From: Candidatus Omnitrophota bacterium
GTDB lineage: Bacteria > Omnitrophota > Gorgyraeia > JABMQH01
DNA length: 15,853 nucleotides
Assembly: GCA_026387595.1 (NCBI GenBank)
Contig: JAPLLL010000012.1
Span: 1 to 15,853 of the forward strand
Reading direction: 5' to 3'
Part shown: positions 6,736 through 14,032 of the stretch, piece by piece
Layout: the number at the start of each line of letters is the position of its first letter
Position numbering within the stretch: the stretch's first letter is position 1
Position numbers and translations under genes: made by a program
The notes under the pieces: model-generated
Seen by the model: the letters and a program-made list of their open reading frames with translations, nothing else
What the model was told of the DNA's origin: nothing
Databases searched by the model: none

Positions 6736-6745
6736 TATACCTATT

Positions 6746-7060
6746 ATGTACGCGATCGTTGAAACGGGAAGCAAACAGTATAAGGTCCAGAAAGGCGACG
6801 TGATCGACGTCGAAAGGCTTGACGTAGAGCCGGGAGCGGATGTAAAACTGAATAAGGTCCTTTTGCATTCAAAGGGGAAGTCCGCCGAGTTCGGCAAGCC
6901 ATATATAAAAGACGCATCCGTGGTCTGTGAAGTGGTGTCGCACCTGCGCGGGGAAAAGCTCATTGCTTTTACGTACCGCCGCAGGAAAAATTCGCGCAAG
7001 ACCATCGGCCACAGGCAGGAATTGACGCGGCTTAAGGTAAAAGAGATAGAGGCAGTCTAA
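6746..7060 (+). CDS. rplU: 50S ribosomal protein L21
   Basis: L21 binds 23S rRNA in the large ribosomal subunit. The protein starts 'MYAIVETGSKQYKVQKGDVI', the invariant L21 opening. It continues with 'VERLDVEPGADV' and, near the end, 'IAFTYRRRKNSRKTIGHRQ', the conserved RNA-binding 'KxxRRKxxRKxxGHRQ' segment. At 104 residues it has the normal length. The ATG at 6746 is chosen because L21 proteins begin at 'MYA'. A TTG at 6728 in the same frame would add residues encoded by the ribosome binding site itself and is rejected. The site GGGGGG (6730-6735) lies 10 bases upstream. rplU and rpmA are paired, as in most bacteria, with 31 bases between them. Confidence 0.97.
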   Translation: MYAIVETGSKQYKVQKGDVIDVERLDVEPGADVKLNKVLLHSKGKSAEFGKPYIKDASVVCEVVSHLRGEKLIAFTYRRRKNSRKTIGHRQELTRLKVKEIEAV

Positions 7061-7091
7061 CGGAAATCATAGCAAACCGGGGGAAATTCCA

Positions 7092-7319
7092 ATGGCAAAC
7101 AAAGGCAGTGCGGTCAATGGCCGCGATTCAAATAGCAAAAGATTGGGCGTGAAGTGTTTTAACGGCGAAGCGGTGGAGCCCGGCAATATCATATTAAGGC
7201 AGCGCGGGGCCAGGTTCCGTCCGGGCCTGGGCGTGGGTATGGGCAGGGATTACACGATTTTCGCGACATCAAGCGGAAAGGTGCAGTTCAAGCCCAACAG
7301 AGTAATTAATGTTCATTGA
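7092..7319 (+). CDS. rpmA: 50S ribosomal protein L27
   Basis: L27 is a large-subunit protein whose N-terminal tail reaches the peptidyl-transferase centre. 'NGRDSNSKRLGVKCFNGEAV', 'GNIILRQRGARFRPG', 'GVGMGRDYTIFA' and 'FKPNRVINV' are all typical of L27. At 75 residues it is shorter than the usual ~85. The tail before 'NGRDS' reads ANKGSAV (7 residues after Met) where E. coli has ten (AHKKAGGSTR), and the C-terminal extension is also trimmed. A G-rich ribosome binding site (GGGGGAA, 7079-7085) precedes the ATG. The end overlaps obgE by 11 bases, so translation is probably coupled. Confidence 0.96.
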   Translation: MANKGSAVNGRDSNSKRLGVKCFNGEAVEPGNIILRQRGARFRPGLGVGMGRDYTIFATSSGKVQFKPNRVINVH

Positions 7320-8298
7320 TATAGCCAAAATTTATTTAAAGGCCGGGGACGGCGGAAACGGCTGCGACAGCTTTGAACGGGACCGCTCCGGCAAGAAGAT
7401 GAGGTCCAACGGCGGCCCCGGCGGTAAAGGCGGGGATATTTTTTTTAAGGTGGACGAAAATGTGCATACCCTGCGGGATTTCCAGTACAGGCAGCATTTT
7501 GAGTCCAAAAGAGGCGGTTACGGCTCCTCGAACAATAAAACAGGCGCGGAAGGCGATGATTGCGTCATAAAAGTCCCGCCGGGAACTATAATAAGAAATT
7601 TTGAGAACGGCAGTATCCTGGCGGACCTGGTTAAACCGGGCGAGGCTTTTTTGGTCTGTAAAGGCGGAAAAGGCGGCAGCGGTAATTCCAGGTTCAGGGC
7701 AGCGGATAAGGGCTTGCCTGGCGAAGAAAAAACAGTTCAATTAGAGCTCAAACTTATAGCAGACGTAGGCATTATAGGATATCCGAATGCAGGCAAGTCC
7801 ACGCTTATATCGCGGATTTCCCATGCGCGGCCCAAGATCGCGGATTATCCCTTTACGACTAAAGAACCCGTTCTGGGAGTTGCGCATTCCGGAGATTTTG
7901 AATTCGTGGTCGCGGACATACCCGGCCTGATCGAAGGCGCGCATGCCGGCAGGGGCCTGGGCGACCAGTTCCTCAGGCATATCGAGAGGACGAAATTGCT
8001 CGTGCACCTTGTTGACATGGTGCCATATGATAACAAGACACCTTTTGAAAATTATAAAGGGCTTAACAAAGAATTAGGGCTTTATTCAAAGGCGCTTATA
8101 GAAAAACCGCAGATAATAGTTGCCAATAAAATGGATGCGGGCAAACCCGCGAAAGACGGCCTTGCGCGTTTCAAGAAAAGCCTGAGAGGCAAAAAGGTCA
8201 TACCTATTTCTGCGCTGAAGGCGCAGGGCATGGAGGAATTTCTTAAAGAGGCTGCCAGGGCGCTGGCAAAGATAAAAAAAGATGATGAAGACGCTTAA
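7309..8298 (+). CDS. obgE: Obg family GTPase (ribosome assembly / stringent response)
   Basis: Obg is an essential GTPase acting in large-subunit assembly. The N-terminal glycine-rich Obg fold spans about 1-150 ('FIDIAKIYLKAGDGGNGCD', 'GGPGGKGGDIFF', 'KGGKGGSGNSRFR'). The G domain follows: G1 'GYPNAGKST' at 157-165, switch I Thr in 'YPFTT' at 180-184, G3 'DIPGL' at 203-207, G4 'NKMD' at 273-276 and G5 'SAL' at 301-303. All nucleotide-binding motifs are intact. The protein ends soon after the G domain with an acidic tail ('KKDDEDA'). At 329 residues it lacks the C-terminal OCT domain found in some Gram-positive members. It overlaps rpmA upstream and proB downstream. Confidence 0.97.
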   Translation: MFIDIAKIYLKAGDGGNGCDSFERDRSGKKMRSNGGPGGKGGDIFFKVDENVHTLRDFQYRQHFESKRGGYGSSNNKTGAEGDDCVIKVPPGTIIRNFENGSILADLVKPGEAFLVCKGGKGGSGNSRFRAADKGLPGEEKTVQLELKLIADVGIIGYPNAGKSTLISRISHARPKIADYPFTTKEPVLGVAHSGDFEFVVADIPGLIEGAHAGRGLGDQFLRHIERTKLLVHLVDMVPYDNKTPFENYKGLNKELGLYSKALIEKPQIIVANKMDAGKPAKDGLARFKKSLRGKKVIPISALKAQGMEEFLKEAARALAKIKKDDEDA

Positions 8299-9394
8299 AC
8301 TTAAAAGAATAGTGGTCAAGGTAGGCACAAAGGTGCTTGCAGGCAAAGACGGACTGGACAGAGCCAGGCTGAAGCTACTTGTCGCCCAGGTAAGCGCTAT
8401 AACCGCAAGGGGCATTGAGGTCGCGCTGGTTTCATCAGGCGCGATCGCATCAGGCATGGGGCTGTTGGGTTTTAAAAAGAAACCCGCGGATCTTTCCGAG
8501 CTTCAGGCATGCGCTGCGGTGGGCCAGACGCACCTTATGGAATCCTATGACAACTTATTCAAGGCGCATGACAAACTCACTGCGCAGATCCTTTTGACGC
8601 AGGATGACCTGGACGATAGGTCCCGGTATCTCAATGCAAAACATACGTTTCTCGAACTGCTTAGAAGGGGCGTTGTGCCTATTGTAAACGAGAACGATAC
8701 GGTTTCAACGGATGAAATCAAATTCGGGGACAACGACAAGCTCGCAAGCCTTGTCGCGTCCTTAATAGATGCGGATCTCTTGATACTTCTTTCAAATGTG
8801 GACGGACTTTATCGTTCGGATGCCTCGTCCAAAAAGGATGAGGTCGTATCGGTAGTCGAGAAGATCACCTCTGAAATAGAATCGCTTGCAAGAAAAAGCC
8901 AGGATGAACTTGGCACAGGCGGGATGTTTTCTAAGATACAGGCGGCAAAGGTCTCGGTAAAATCAGGGATCCCCTGCGTTATCGCTAACGGCGGCAGGGA
9001 GAACGCGCTTTGCGATGTCCTGGACGGCAAATCAGGCGGCACGCTGTTTTTGCCTGCATCATCCAAACTGGCTGCCAGGGATTGCTGGTTGTGTTTCAGC
9101 GCAAGGCCCAAGGGCAGGATAAAAGTGGACGCAGGGGCAAAGGCGGCGCTGGTTGAAAGGAACAAGAGCCTACTTGCGAGCGGCATCATCGCCGTGTCAG
9201 GAGAATTCAGGAAAAACGACGTCGTAAAGATCCTGGACCAGGCAGGCGAGGAATTCGCAAGGGGCATTTCAAATTATTCCTTTTCGGAGATAGAGAAAAT
9301 CAAAGGCCTTAAGACCCCGGAGGTCTCAAAGGCCTTGGGTTATAGATCGGCTGATGAGGTCGTGCACAAGGATAACCTGGCGGTGCTGAGATGA
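8282..9394 (+). CDS. proB: Glutamate 5-kinase with C-terminal PUA domain
   Basis: ProB phosphorylates the gamma-carboxyl of glutamate with ATP, the first and feedback-controlled step of proline synthesis. The amino-acid-kinase domain has 'IVVKVGTKVL' (10-19), 'VALVSSGAIASG' (47-58), 'VNENDTVS' (135-142), 'FGDNDKLASLVA' (148-159), 'SNVDGLY' (171-177) and 'GTGGM' (211-215). A PUA domain covers about 277-355 ('GRIKVDAGAKAAL', 'SGIIAVSGEFRKNDVV'), as in E. coli ProB. At 370 residues the length is normal. The gene overlaps the end of obgE by 17 bases, and ATG 8285 is an equally possible start. No clear ribosome binding site is visible, so translation is probably coupled to obgE. The next enzyme, ProA, is not in the window. 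Confidence 0.96.
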   Translation: MMKTLKLKRIVVKVGTKVLAGKDGLDRARLKLLVAQVSAITARGIEVALVSSGAIASGMGLLGFKKKPADLSELQACAAVGQTHLMESYDNLFKAHDKLTAQILLTQDDLDDRSRYLNAKHTFLELLRRGVVPIVNENDTVSTDEIKFGDNDKLASLVASLIDADLLILLSNVDGLYRSDASSKKDEVVSVVEKITSEIESLARKSQDELGTGGMFSKIQAAKVSVKSGIPCVIANGGRENALCDVLDGKSGGTLFLPASSKLAARDCWLCFSARPKGRIKVDAGAKAALVERNKSLLASGIIAVSGEFRKNDVVKILDQAGEEFARGISNYSFSEIEKIKGLKTPEVSKALGYRSADEVVHKDNLAVLR

Positions 9395-10614
9395 GAAAGG
9401 TACTCATTTTCATTATGGCCGGCGGAAAAGGCGAAAGGCTTTATCCCCTTACGCTTTACAGGGCAAAGCCCGCGGTCCCGTTCGGCGGCATGTACAGGAT
9501 CATAGATTTTACGCTGTCAAACTGCATAAATTCGGGCATGCGCAAGATCCACGTCCTGATACAATACAGGTCCATATCGCTTACGCGGCACCTGATAATG
9601 GGCTGGAGCATATTTGATTCGGAACTCGGCGAGTATATCGATGTTATCCCGGCGCAGCACGCAGAGGGCAGGCACCTGTACCTTGGCACGGCAGATTCCA
9701 TTTATCAAAACATGGACGCCATACAGGTCGAGAACCCCGACTTTATCATGATACTTGCCGGAGACCACGTTTATAAAATGAACTATCAGGAGATGCTGCT
9801 CTACCACATAGAGAAAAAGGCGGATTGCACTGTCAGCGTAGTGGAGATGCCGAAAGAGAAATCCAGGGAGTTCGGCATCGTTGAGGCAGATTACAAGGGG
9901 ATAGTTACGGGTTTCCAGGAAAAACCCACGCGGCCCAAAACAATACCAGGGGACCCCAAAAGGGTTTTCGCTTCAATGGGGATCTATATATTTTCAAGGA
10001 AGATACTTGAAGAGGTGCTTAAGGCAGATTCAAAGAGCAAGCGCTCAGAACATGATTTCGGCCGGAACATCCTGCCATGGATGGTGAGGTCCGGCTATAA
10101 AGTGGCAGCGCATAACTTCAAGGACGAGAACAAAAAAGAGGCTAAATACTGGAGGGATATCGGCAACCTTGACGCGTATTATGAGGCAAACATGGACCTG
10201 GTCCAGGTGACGCCTGTCTTCAATATGTATGACAGGGAATGGCCCATACGCACGTACCAGGAACAGACGCCCCCGGCAAAAACGGTTTTCGCGCAGACAG
10301 AGGTAGAGGGCGGCCGCCGCGGCATGGCGCTTGACTCGCTTGTTTCCCCGGGCTGCATAATCTCGGGCGGCCAGGTGGAGCGCTCGATACTCTCGCCCAA
10401 TGTGCGCATAAACAGCTATTCGCACGTAACGGATTCGGTTTTGATGGAAGGCGTTGACGTCGGAAGATACGCGAAGATACGGCGGGCCATTATCGATAAA
10501 GACGTGAAAATACCCAAGAACGAAGAGATAGGATATAACATTGCTAAGGACAAAAAGAGGTTTCATGTGACGGAATCGGGCATCGTGGTGGTTGCCAAAG
10601 GGAGCAAACTATGA
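9391..10614 (+). CDS. glgC: Glucose-1-phosphate adenylyltransferase (ADP-glucose pyrophosphorylase)
   Basis: GlgC makes ADP-glucose from ATP and glucose-1-phosphate, committing sugar to glycogen. The nucleotidyltransferase domain shows 'IMAGGKGERLYPLT' (8-21), 'RAKPAVPFGGMYRIIDF' (24-40), 'LSNCINSGMRKI', 'GTADSIYQN' (99-107), the catalytic Asp in 'ILAGDHVY' (D125), 'FGIVE', 'FQEKP' and 'YWRDIG' (253-258). The C-terminal part is a left-handed beta-helix ('SLVSPGCIISGGQVERSILS', then 'DKDVKIPKNEEIGYN'). Bacterial GlgC usually has a Trp-Tyr-Arg before 'GTAD'; here it is 'HLYLGTAD', a difference near the active-site loop. At 407 residues its length is close to typical. It overlaps proB and the next gene by 4 bases each (ATGA). 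Glycogen synthase is not in the window. Confidence 0.95.
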   Translation: MRKVLIFIMAGGKGERLYPLTLYRAKPAVPFGGMYRIIDFTLSNCINSGMRKIHVLIQYRSISLTRHLIMGWSIFDSELGEYIDVIPAQHAEGRHLYLGTADSIYQNMDAIQVENPDFIMILAGDHVYKMNYQEMLLYHIEKKADCTVSVVEMPKEKSREFGIVEADYKGIVTGFQEKPTRPKTIPGDPKRVFASMGIYIFSRKILEEVLKADSKSKRSEHDFGRNILPWMVRSGYKVAAHNFKDENKKEAKYWRDIGNLDAYYEANMDLVQVTPVFNMYDREWPIRTYQEQTPPAKTVFAQTEVEGGRRGMALDSLVSPGCIISGGQVERSILSPNVRINSYSHVTDSVLMEGVDVGRYAKIRRAIIDKDVKIPKNEEIGYNIAKDKKRFHVTESGIVVVAKGSKL

Positions 10615-11060
10615 TCAGGCGAGCGACAATAACAGACGTTAAACAGATACAGAGGATCATAAACTTTTACGCCGAAAGGGATGAGATGCTTTCCAGGTCC
10701 CTCAACGAGCTCTACGAGAACATACGGGACTTTTTTGTTTTCACGCAGGGCGGGAAAATTATCGGTTGTTCAGCCCTCCATGTATGCTGGGAAGACCTGG
10801 GAGAGATAAAGGCCCTGGCAGTGCAGGGCGCAAGGCAGCGTAAGGGCATAGGTACAAAATTGGTAGAGGCCTGTCTGCATGAGGCCAGAAAGCTCGGGAT
10901 AAAAAAACTGTTCGTGCTTACATATAAACCTGATTTTTTCAAACGGTTCGATTTTACCGAAGTGGACAAGATGCAGCTGCCGCACAAGATCTGGACGGAG
11001 TGCATAAAGTGCGTCAAGTTCCCGGACTGCGACGAAGTCGCGCTTACCAGGGAGATATAA
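10611..11060 (+). CDS. argA: Short ArgA-type N-acetylglutamate synthase (GNAT)
   Basis: This is a GNAT-fold acetyltransferase expected to transfer acetyl from acetyl-CoA to glutamate, the first step of arginine synthesis. At 149 residues it is the stand-alone short form (S-NAGS type), without the amino-acid-kinase domain of E. coli ArgA. The opening 'RRATITDVKQIQRIINFYAE', 'LYENIRDFFVF', 'GCSALHVCWEDLGEIKALAV', the acetyl-CoA loop 'RQRKGIGT' (75-82) and 'TYKPDFFKRFDF' fit this family. So does the Cys-containing end 'IWTECIKCVKFPDCDEVAL'. The assignment to N-acetylglutamate synthesis rests on memory of the family; a different acyl acceptor is possible. It lies between glgC (4-base overlap) and leuC (2 bases), in an amino-acid context and close to proB, which also uses glutamate. 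Confidence 0.82.
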   Translation: MIRRATITDVKQIQRIINFYAERDEMLSRSLNELYENIRDFFVFTQGGKIIGCSALHVCWEDLGEIKALAVQGARQRKGIGTKLVEACLHEARKLGIKKLFVLTYKPDFFKRFDFTEVDKMQLPHKIWTECIKCVKFPDCDEVALTREI

Positions 11061-11062
11061 GG

Positions 11063-12352
11063 GTGAGCTATACAATAACCGAAAAGATATTGCTCGCGCA
11101 TACGGATAAAAAAGGAATCGTCCCCGGCGATTTTATAGACGCCAGGGTGGATTTCTGCGTGGGGAACGATATCACCGCGCCGATAGCCATAAAAGAATTT
11201 GAAAAAACCGGGGCAAAAAAGGTATTCGATAGAGAAAGGATCGCGCTGATACCCGACCATTTTGCGCCGAACAAGGACGTGATAAGCGCGAACCAGTGCA
11301 AGCTCGTGAGGGATTTTGCAAGAAAGCACGCTATAAAGCATTATTATGAAGTGGGGCGGATGGGCGTTGAACACGCGCTCCTGCCGGAACTCGGGCTTGT
11401 CATGCCCGGAGACCTGGTAGTGGGCGCAGACTCGCATACCTGCACGTACGGAGCGCTGGGGGCCTTTTCAACCGGCGTGGGCTCGACAGACCTTGCAGCG
11501 GTTTTCATGACGGGCAAATGCTGGTTTAAAGTGCCTGAATCAATGAAATTCATTTATAAAGGAAAACTGAAAAAATGGGTCGGGGGCAAGGATCTTATCC
11601 TTTATACAATAGGCGACATCGGCGTAGAAGGCGCGACATATATGGCAATGGAATTCTGCGGCGAGGTAATAGAAAACCTGCCGATGGATGACAGGTTTTC
11701 AATGTGCAACATGGCGATAGAGGCGGGCGGAAAATCCGGCATAATAGAACCCGATGAGATCACTTGGGCATATGCGAAAGAGGCAAAGGGCCCAAAAGGC
11801 ATAAAGGCGTTAAAAGAAAAGTTAAAGGGCATTAAGTCCGACAAGAACGCGAAATACTCAAGCGTTAAGGAGTATAACGTTTCAAAGATCGAACCGCAGG
11901 TCGCATTGCCGCATTTGCCGAGCAATGCCAGGCCCGTGAGCCAGGTAAAGGATGTCAGCATTGACCAGTCAGTAATAGGCTCATGCACGAACGGCAGGAT
12001 CTCTGATCTAAGGATCGCGGCAAAGGTGATAAAGGGCAGGAAGGTGAACTCACGCGTAAGGCTGGTGGTAATACCGGCTACGCAGAAGATATACCTGGAG
12101 GCGCTGAAAGAAGGCCTGATAGATATTTTCGTGAATGCAGGCGGCGTATTCTGCACGCCGAGCTGCGGCCCGTGCCTGGGCGGCCACATGGGAATTTTAG
12201 CAAAAGGCGAGCGCGCTGTCGCGACGACAAACAGGAATTTTATGGGAAGGATGGGCCATCCGGAATCAGAGGTTTACCTGTCCAACCCCGCGGTTGCCGC
12301 AGCCTCGGCTATAAAGGGCAGGATCGCGCATCCGGATGAGGTGGCAGGATGA
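11063..12352 (+). CDS. leuC: 3-isopropylmalate dehydratase large subunit (LeuC/HacA family)
   Basis: This is the Fe-S-cluster subunit of isopropylmalate isomerase, which converts 2- to 3-isopropylmalate in leucine synthesis. The N-terminus reads 'YTITEKILLAHTDKKGIVPG', followed by 'FCVGNDITAPIAIKEFEK', 'VFDRERIALIPDHFAPNKD' and 'VVGADSHTCTYGALGAFSTG'. The three cluster Cys residues are C308 ('GSCTNGRI') and C368/C371 ('PSCGPCLGGHMG'). The length of 429 residues, with no long insert, places it in the compact archaeal-type/HacA-like branch. That branch also contains homoaconitases and other isomerases, so substrate identity rests on the leuD-leuB context. The start is GTG 11063, which gives the family N-terminus and has AGGGAG (11049-11054) 8 bases upstream. 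A start near 11000 would run back into argA and is rejected. Confidence 0.93.
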   Translation: MSYTITEKILLAHTDKKGIVPGDFIDARVDFCVGNDITAPIAIKEFEKTGAKKVFDRERIALIPDHFAPNKDVISANQCKLVRDFARKHAIKHYYEVGRMGVEHALLPELGLVMPGDLVVGADSHTCTYGALGAFSTGVGSTDLAAVFMTGKCWFKVPESMKFIYKGKLKKWVGGKDLILYTIGDIGVEGATYMAMEFCGEVIENLPMDDRFSMCNMAIEAGGKSGIIEPDEITWAYAKEAKGPKGIKALKEKLKGIKSDKNAKYSSVKEYNVSKIEPQVALPHLPSNARPVSQVKDVSIDQSVIGSCTNGRISDLRIAAKVIKGRKVNSRVRLVVIPATQKIYLEALKEGLIDIFVNAGGVFCTPSCGPCLGGHMGILAKGERAVATTNRNFMGRMGHPESEVYLSNPAVAAASAIKGRIAHPDEVAG

Positions 12353-12837
12353 TATTAAAAGGAAAGGCCTGGAAATTCAGGGACCATGTTAACACCGACG
12401 ACATAATAGCGGCGAAGTACCTTACTACTACGGACCCGGCAGAACTGGGCAAACGCTGCATGGAAACGCTTGATCCGGAATTCGTAAAAAAGATAGCCAA
12501 GGGAGACATAATAGTAGCGGGCGCGAATTTCGGCTGCGGCTCATCCCGCGAGCATGCCCCTATCGCGATAAAGGGCTGCAGCATAAGCTGTGTTATCGCG
12601 AAAAGTTTCGCAAGGATCTTTTTCAGGAACTCGATCAATATAGGCCTGCCTATTATGGAATCAAAAGAGGCGAGCCGCGATATAGAGCAGGGCGACGAGC
12701 TTGAGATAGATATTGCAAAAGGCACTATAAGGAATGTTACTAAAAATAAAACCTACAATGCATCGCCTTTTCCCAAGTTTATGCAGGACATCGTGGATAA
12801 AGGCGGGCTGTTGAACTATATTAAATCGAAAGGATAG
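12349..12837 (+). CDS. leuD: 3-isopropylmalate dehydratase small subunit
   Basis: This is the swivelling small subunit that completes the isopropylmalate isomerase active site with LeuC. 'GKAWKFRDHVNTDDIIAAKY' is the conserved start, and 'GANFGCGSSREHAPIAIKG' (58-76) is the substrate-recognition loop. 'VIAKSFARIFFRNSINIGLP' follows. At 162 residues it is the short archaeal-type form rather than the ~200-residue E. coli-type LeuD, matching the compact LeuC. In this family the loop after 'NTDDIIAAKYL' sets substrate choice between isopropylmalate and homologues; here it reads 'TTTDPAELG'. I cannot predict specificity from that. It overlaps leuC by 4 bases (ATGA), and leuB starts 10 bases after its stop. 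Confidence 0.94.
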   Translation: MILKGKAWKFRDHVNTDDIIAAKYLTTTDPAELGKRCMETLDPEFVKKIAKGDIIVAGANFGCGSSREHAPIAIKGCSISCVIAKSFARIFFRNSINIGLPIMESKEASRDIEQGDELEIDIAKGTIRNVTKNKTYNASPFPKFMQDIVDKGGLLNYIKSKG

Positions 12838-12847
12838 GAACGACCAC

Positions 12848-13897
12848 ATGCACAAGATCGCGGTAATACCCGGCGACGGAACAGGGCCGGAAGTAATAGC
12901 AGAGGGTTTAAAGGTTCTCGGAGCGGCCTCAAAAAAGTTCGGATTTAAATACGAAACGAAGATAATGAATTTTGACGGGGAAAGATACCTCAAGACAGGC
13001 AAAACCCTTGAGGATAAGGATATAGAGGAACTCAAGGAGTATGATGCCATATTCCTGGGCGCGATAGGCCATCCCGCTGTAAAACCCGGCATACTTGAGA
13101 CAGGGATATTGCTGAAATTGCGGTTTGCCCTGGATCAGTATATAAACCTGAGGCCGGTAAAGCTGTATAACGCTGATTTCTGTCCGCTGAAGGACAAAAA
13201 GCCGGAGGATATAGATTTTGTAGTAGTAAGGGAAAATTCCGAGGGCCTTTATAAAGGAATGGGCGAGTTTAAAAATAAGGGCACAAAGGATGAGGTTGCC
13301 CTGCAGATATCTTACAATACGCGCAAGGGTGTCGAGCGCTGCATCAGGTACGCGTTTGAGTATTGCAGGAAACGAAACAGAAAAAAAACGCTTACGCTTT
13401 CCGGCAAGACAAATGTACTTACATATGCGTGGGACCTATGGGAACGGACGTTCCACGAAGTCGGAAAAGAATACCCGGATATCAAGAGGGAGTATGCCCA
13501 TGTTGATGCCACAACCATGTGGTTTGTGAAAAATCCGGAATGGTTTGACGTGATCGTTACGGATAATATGTTCGGGGATATCATTACTGACCTCGGCGCC
13601 ATGATACAGGGCGGCATGGGCATTGCGGCAGGTGGCAATATTAACCCCGAGGGGGTTTCCATGTTTGAGCCGATAGGCGGTTCCGCGCCGAAGTATACGG
13701 GCAAGAACGTGATAAACCCGCTTGCAGCAATATGCGCCGCAGGCATGATGCTTGATAACCTGGGCGAGGTAAAGGCCGCAAAGGCAGTGGAAGATACGGT
13801 TATAAAACTTGTTAAGACAAAACTTAAATCGCTTGCAGCGGGTAAAATGGGATACAGCACGAGCGAAGTGGGCGATTTAGTAGCTGCAAATTTATAA
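12848..13897 (+). CDS. leuB: 3-isopropylmalate dehydrogenase (beta-decarboxylating dehydrogenase family)
   Basis: LeuB oxidatively decarboxylates 3-isopropylmalate to the keto acid precursor of leucine, with NAD+. 'IAVIPGDGTGPEV' opens the protein, followed by 'FLGAIGHPAVKPG', 'LRFALDQYINLRPV' and 'VVRENSEGLY'. Likely catalytic residues are Y135 and K187 ('SGKTNV'). Metal ligands are D220 ('HVDATTMW'), D244 ('MFGDIITD') and D248, with the same 24- and 4-residue spacing as in Thermus LeuB. Near the C-terminus 'FEPIGGSAPKYTGKN' carries the NAD-binding loop. The usual 'HGSAPKY' is 'GGSAPKY' here. At 349 residues the length is normal. The family also includes homoisocitrate and tartrate/malate dehydrogenases; placement after leuCD makes isopropylmalate the best guess. 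The ribosome binding site AGGAA (12836-12840) overlaps the leuD stop. LeuA is not in the window. Confidence 0.92.
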   Translation: MHKIAVIPGDGTGPEVIAEGLKVLGAASKKFGFKYETKIMNFDGERYLKTGKTLEDKDIEELKEYDAIFLGAIGHPAVKPGILETGILLKLRFALDQYINLRPVKLYNADFCPLKDKKPEDIDFVVVRENSEGLYKGMGEFKNKGTKDEVALQISYNTRKGVERCIRYAFEYCRKRNRKKTLTLSGKTNVLTYAWDLWERTFHEVGKEYPDIKREYAHVDATTMWFVKNPEWFDVIVTDNMFGDIITDLGAMIQGGMGIAAGGNINPEGVSMFEPIGGSAPKYTGKNVINPLAAICAAGMMLDNLGEVKAAKAVEDTVIKLVKTKLKSLAAGKMGYSTSEVGDLVAANL

Positions 13898-13904
13898 CAC
13901 GAAC

Positions 13905-13923
13905 GCCCCGCCAACGGCGGGGC
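13905..13923 (+). terminator. GC-rich hairpin after leuB, possible weak terminator
   Basis: GCCCCGCC (13905-13912) and GGCGGGGC (13916-13923) form a perfect 8-bp stem with an AAC loop, beginning 7 bases after the leuB stop. The following bases are CTTCAC, with no run of T. It could be a Rho-assisted or partial terminator, or an mRNA-end stabiliser, closing the long rplU-to-leuB operon. Confidence 0.5.
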
Positions 13924-13933
13924 CTTCACAGTC

Positions 13934-13969
13934 GGGACAGTTTGCCGGGAGACCACAGCAAACTGTCCC
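13934..13969. repeat. Perfect 12-bp inverted repeat between leuB and asd
   Basis: GGGACAGTTTGC (13934-13945) and its exact reverse complement GCAAACTGTCCC (13958-13969) surround a 12-base loop. No T-run follows. The sequence resembles the GGGACAGT-type palindromes that occur as dispersed REP elements linked to RAYT transposases in many bacterial genomes. That comparison is from memory. It could also be a regulatory hairpin in the asd leader. No sigma-70 promoter is obvious between it and asd. Confidence 0.65.
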
Positions 13970-14032
13970 ACAGAGTAATGAAACTGAGTAGCAACCAAAA
14001 CGAATGATTGCAAGCTAACCGTAGGGACAAAT

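Noticed and set aside
6728..6745. TTG start at 6728 for rplU
   Set aside because: The extra residues would be encoded by the G-rich ribosome binding site; L21 proteins start at 'MYAIV', matching ATG 6746.
11000..11062. Upstream extension of leuC to base 11000
   Set aside because: It would overlap argA by 61 bases and add residues absent from LeuC. GTG 11063 has a good ribosome binding site and gives the family N-terminus.
10712..11437. 241-codon minus-strand frame over argA and leuC
   Set aside because: It is antisense to two well-recognised genes, with no promoter, ribosome binding site or motif.
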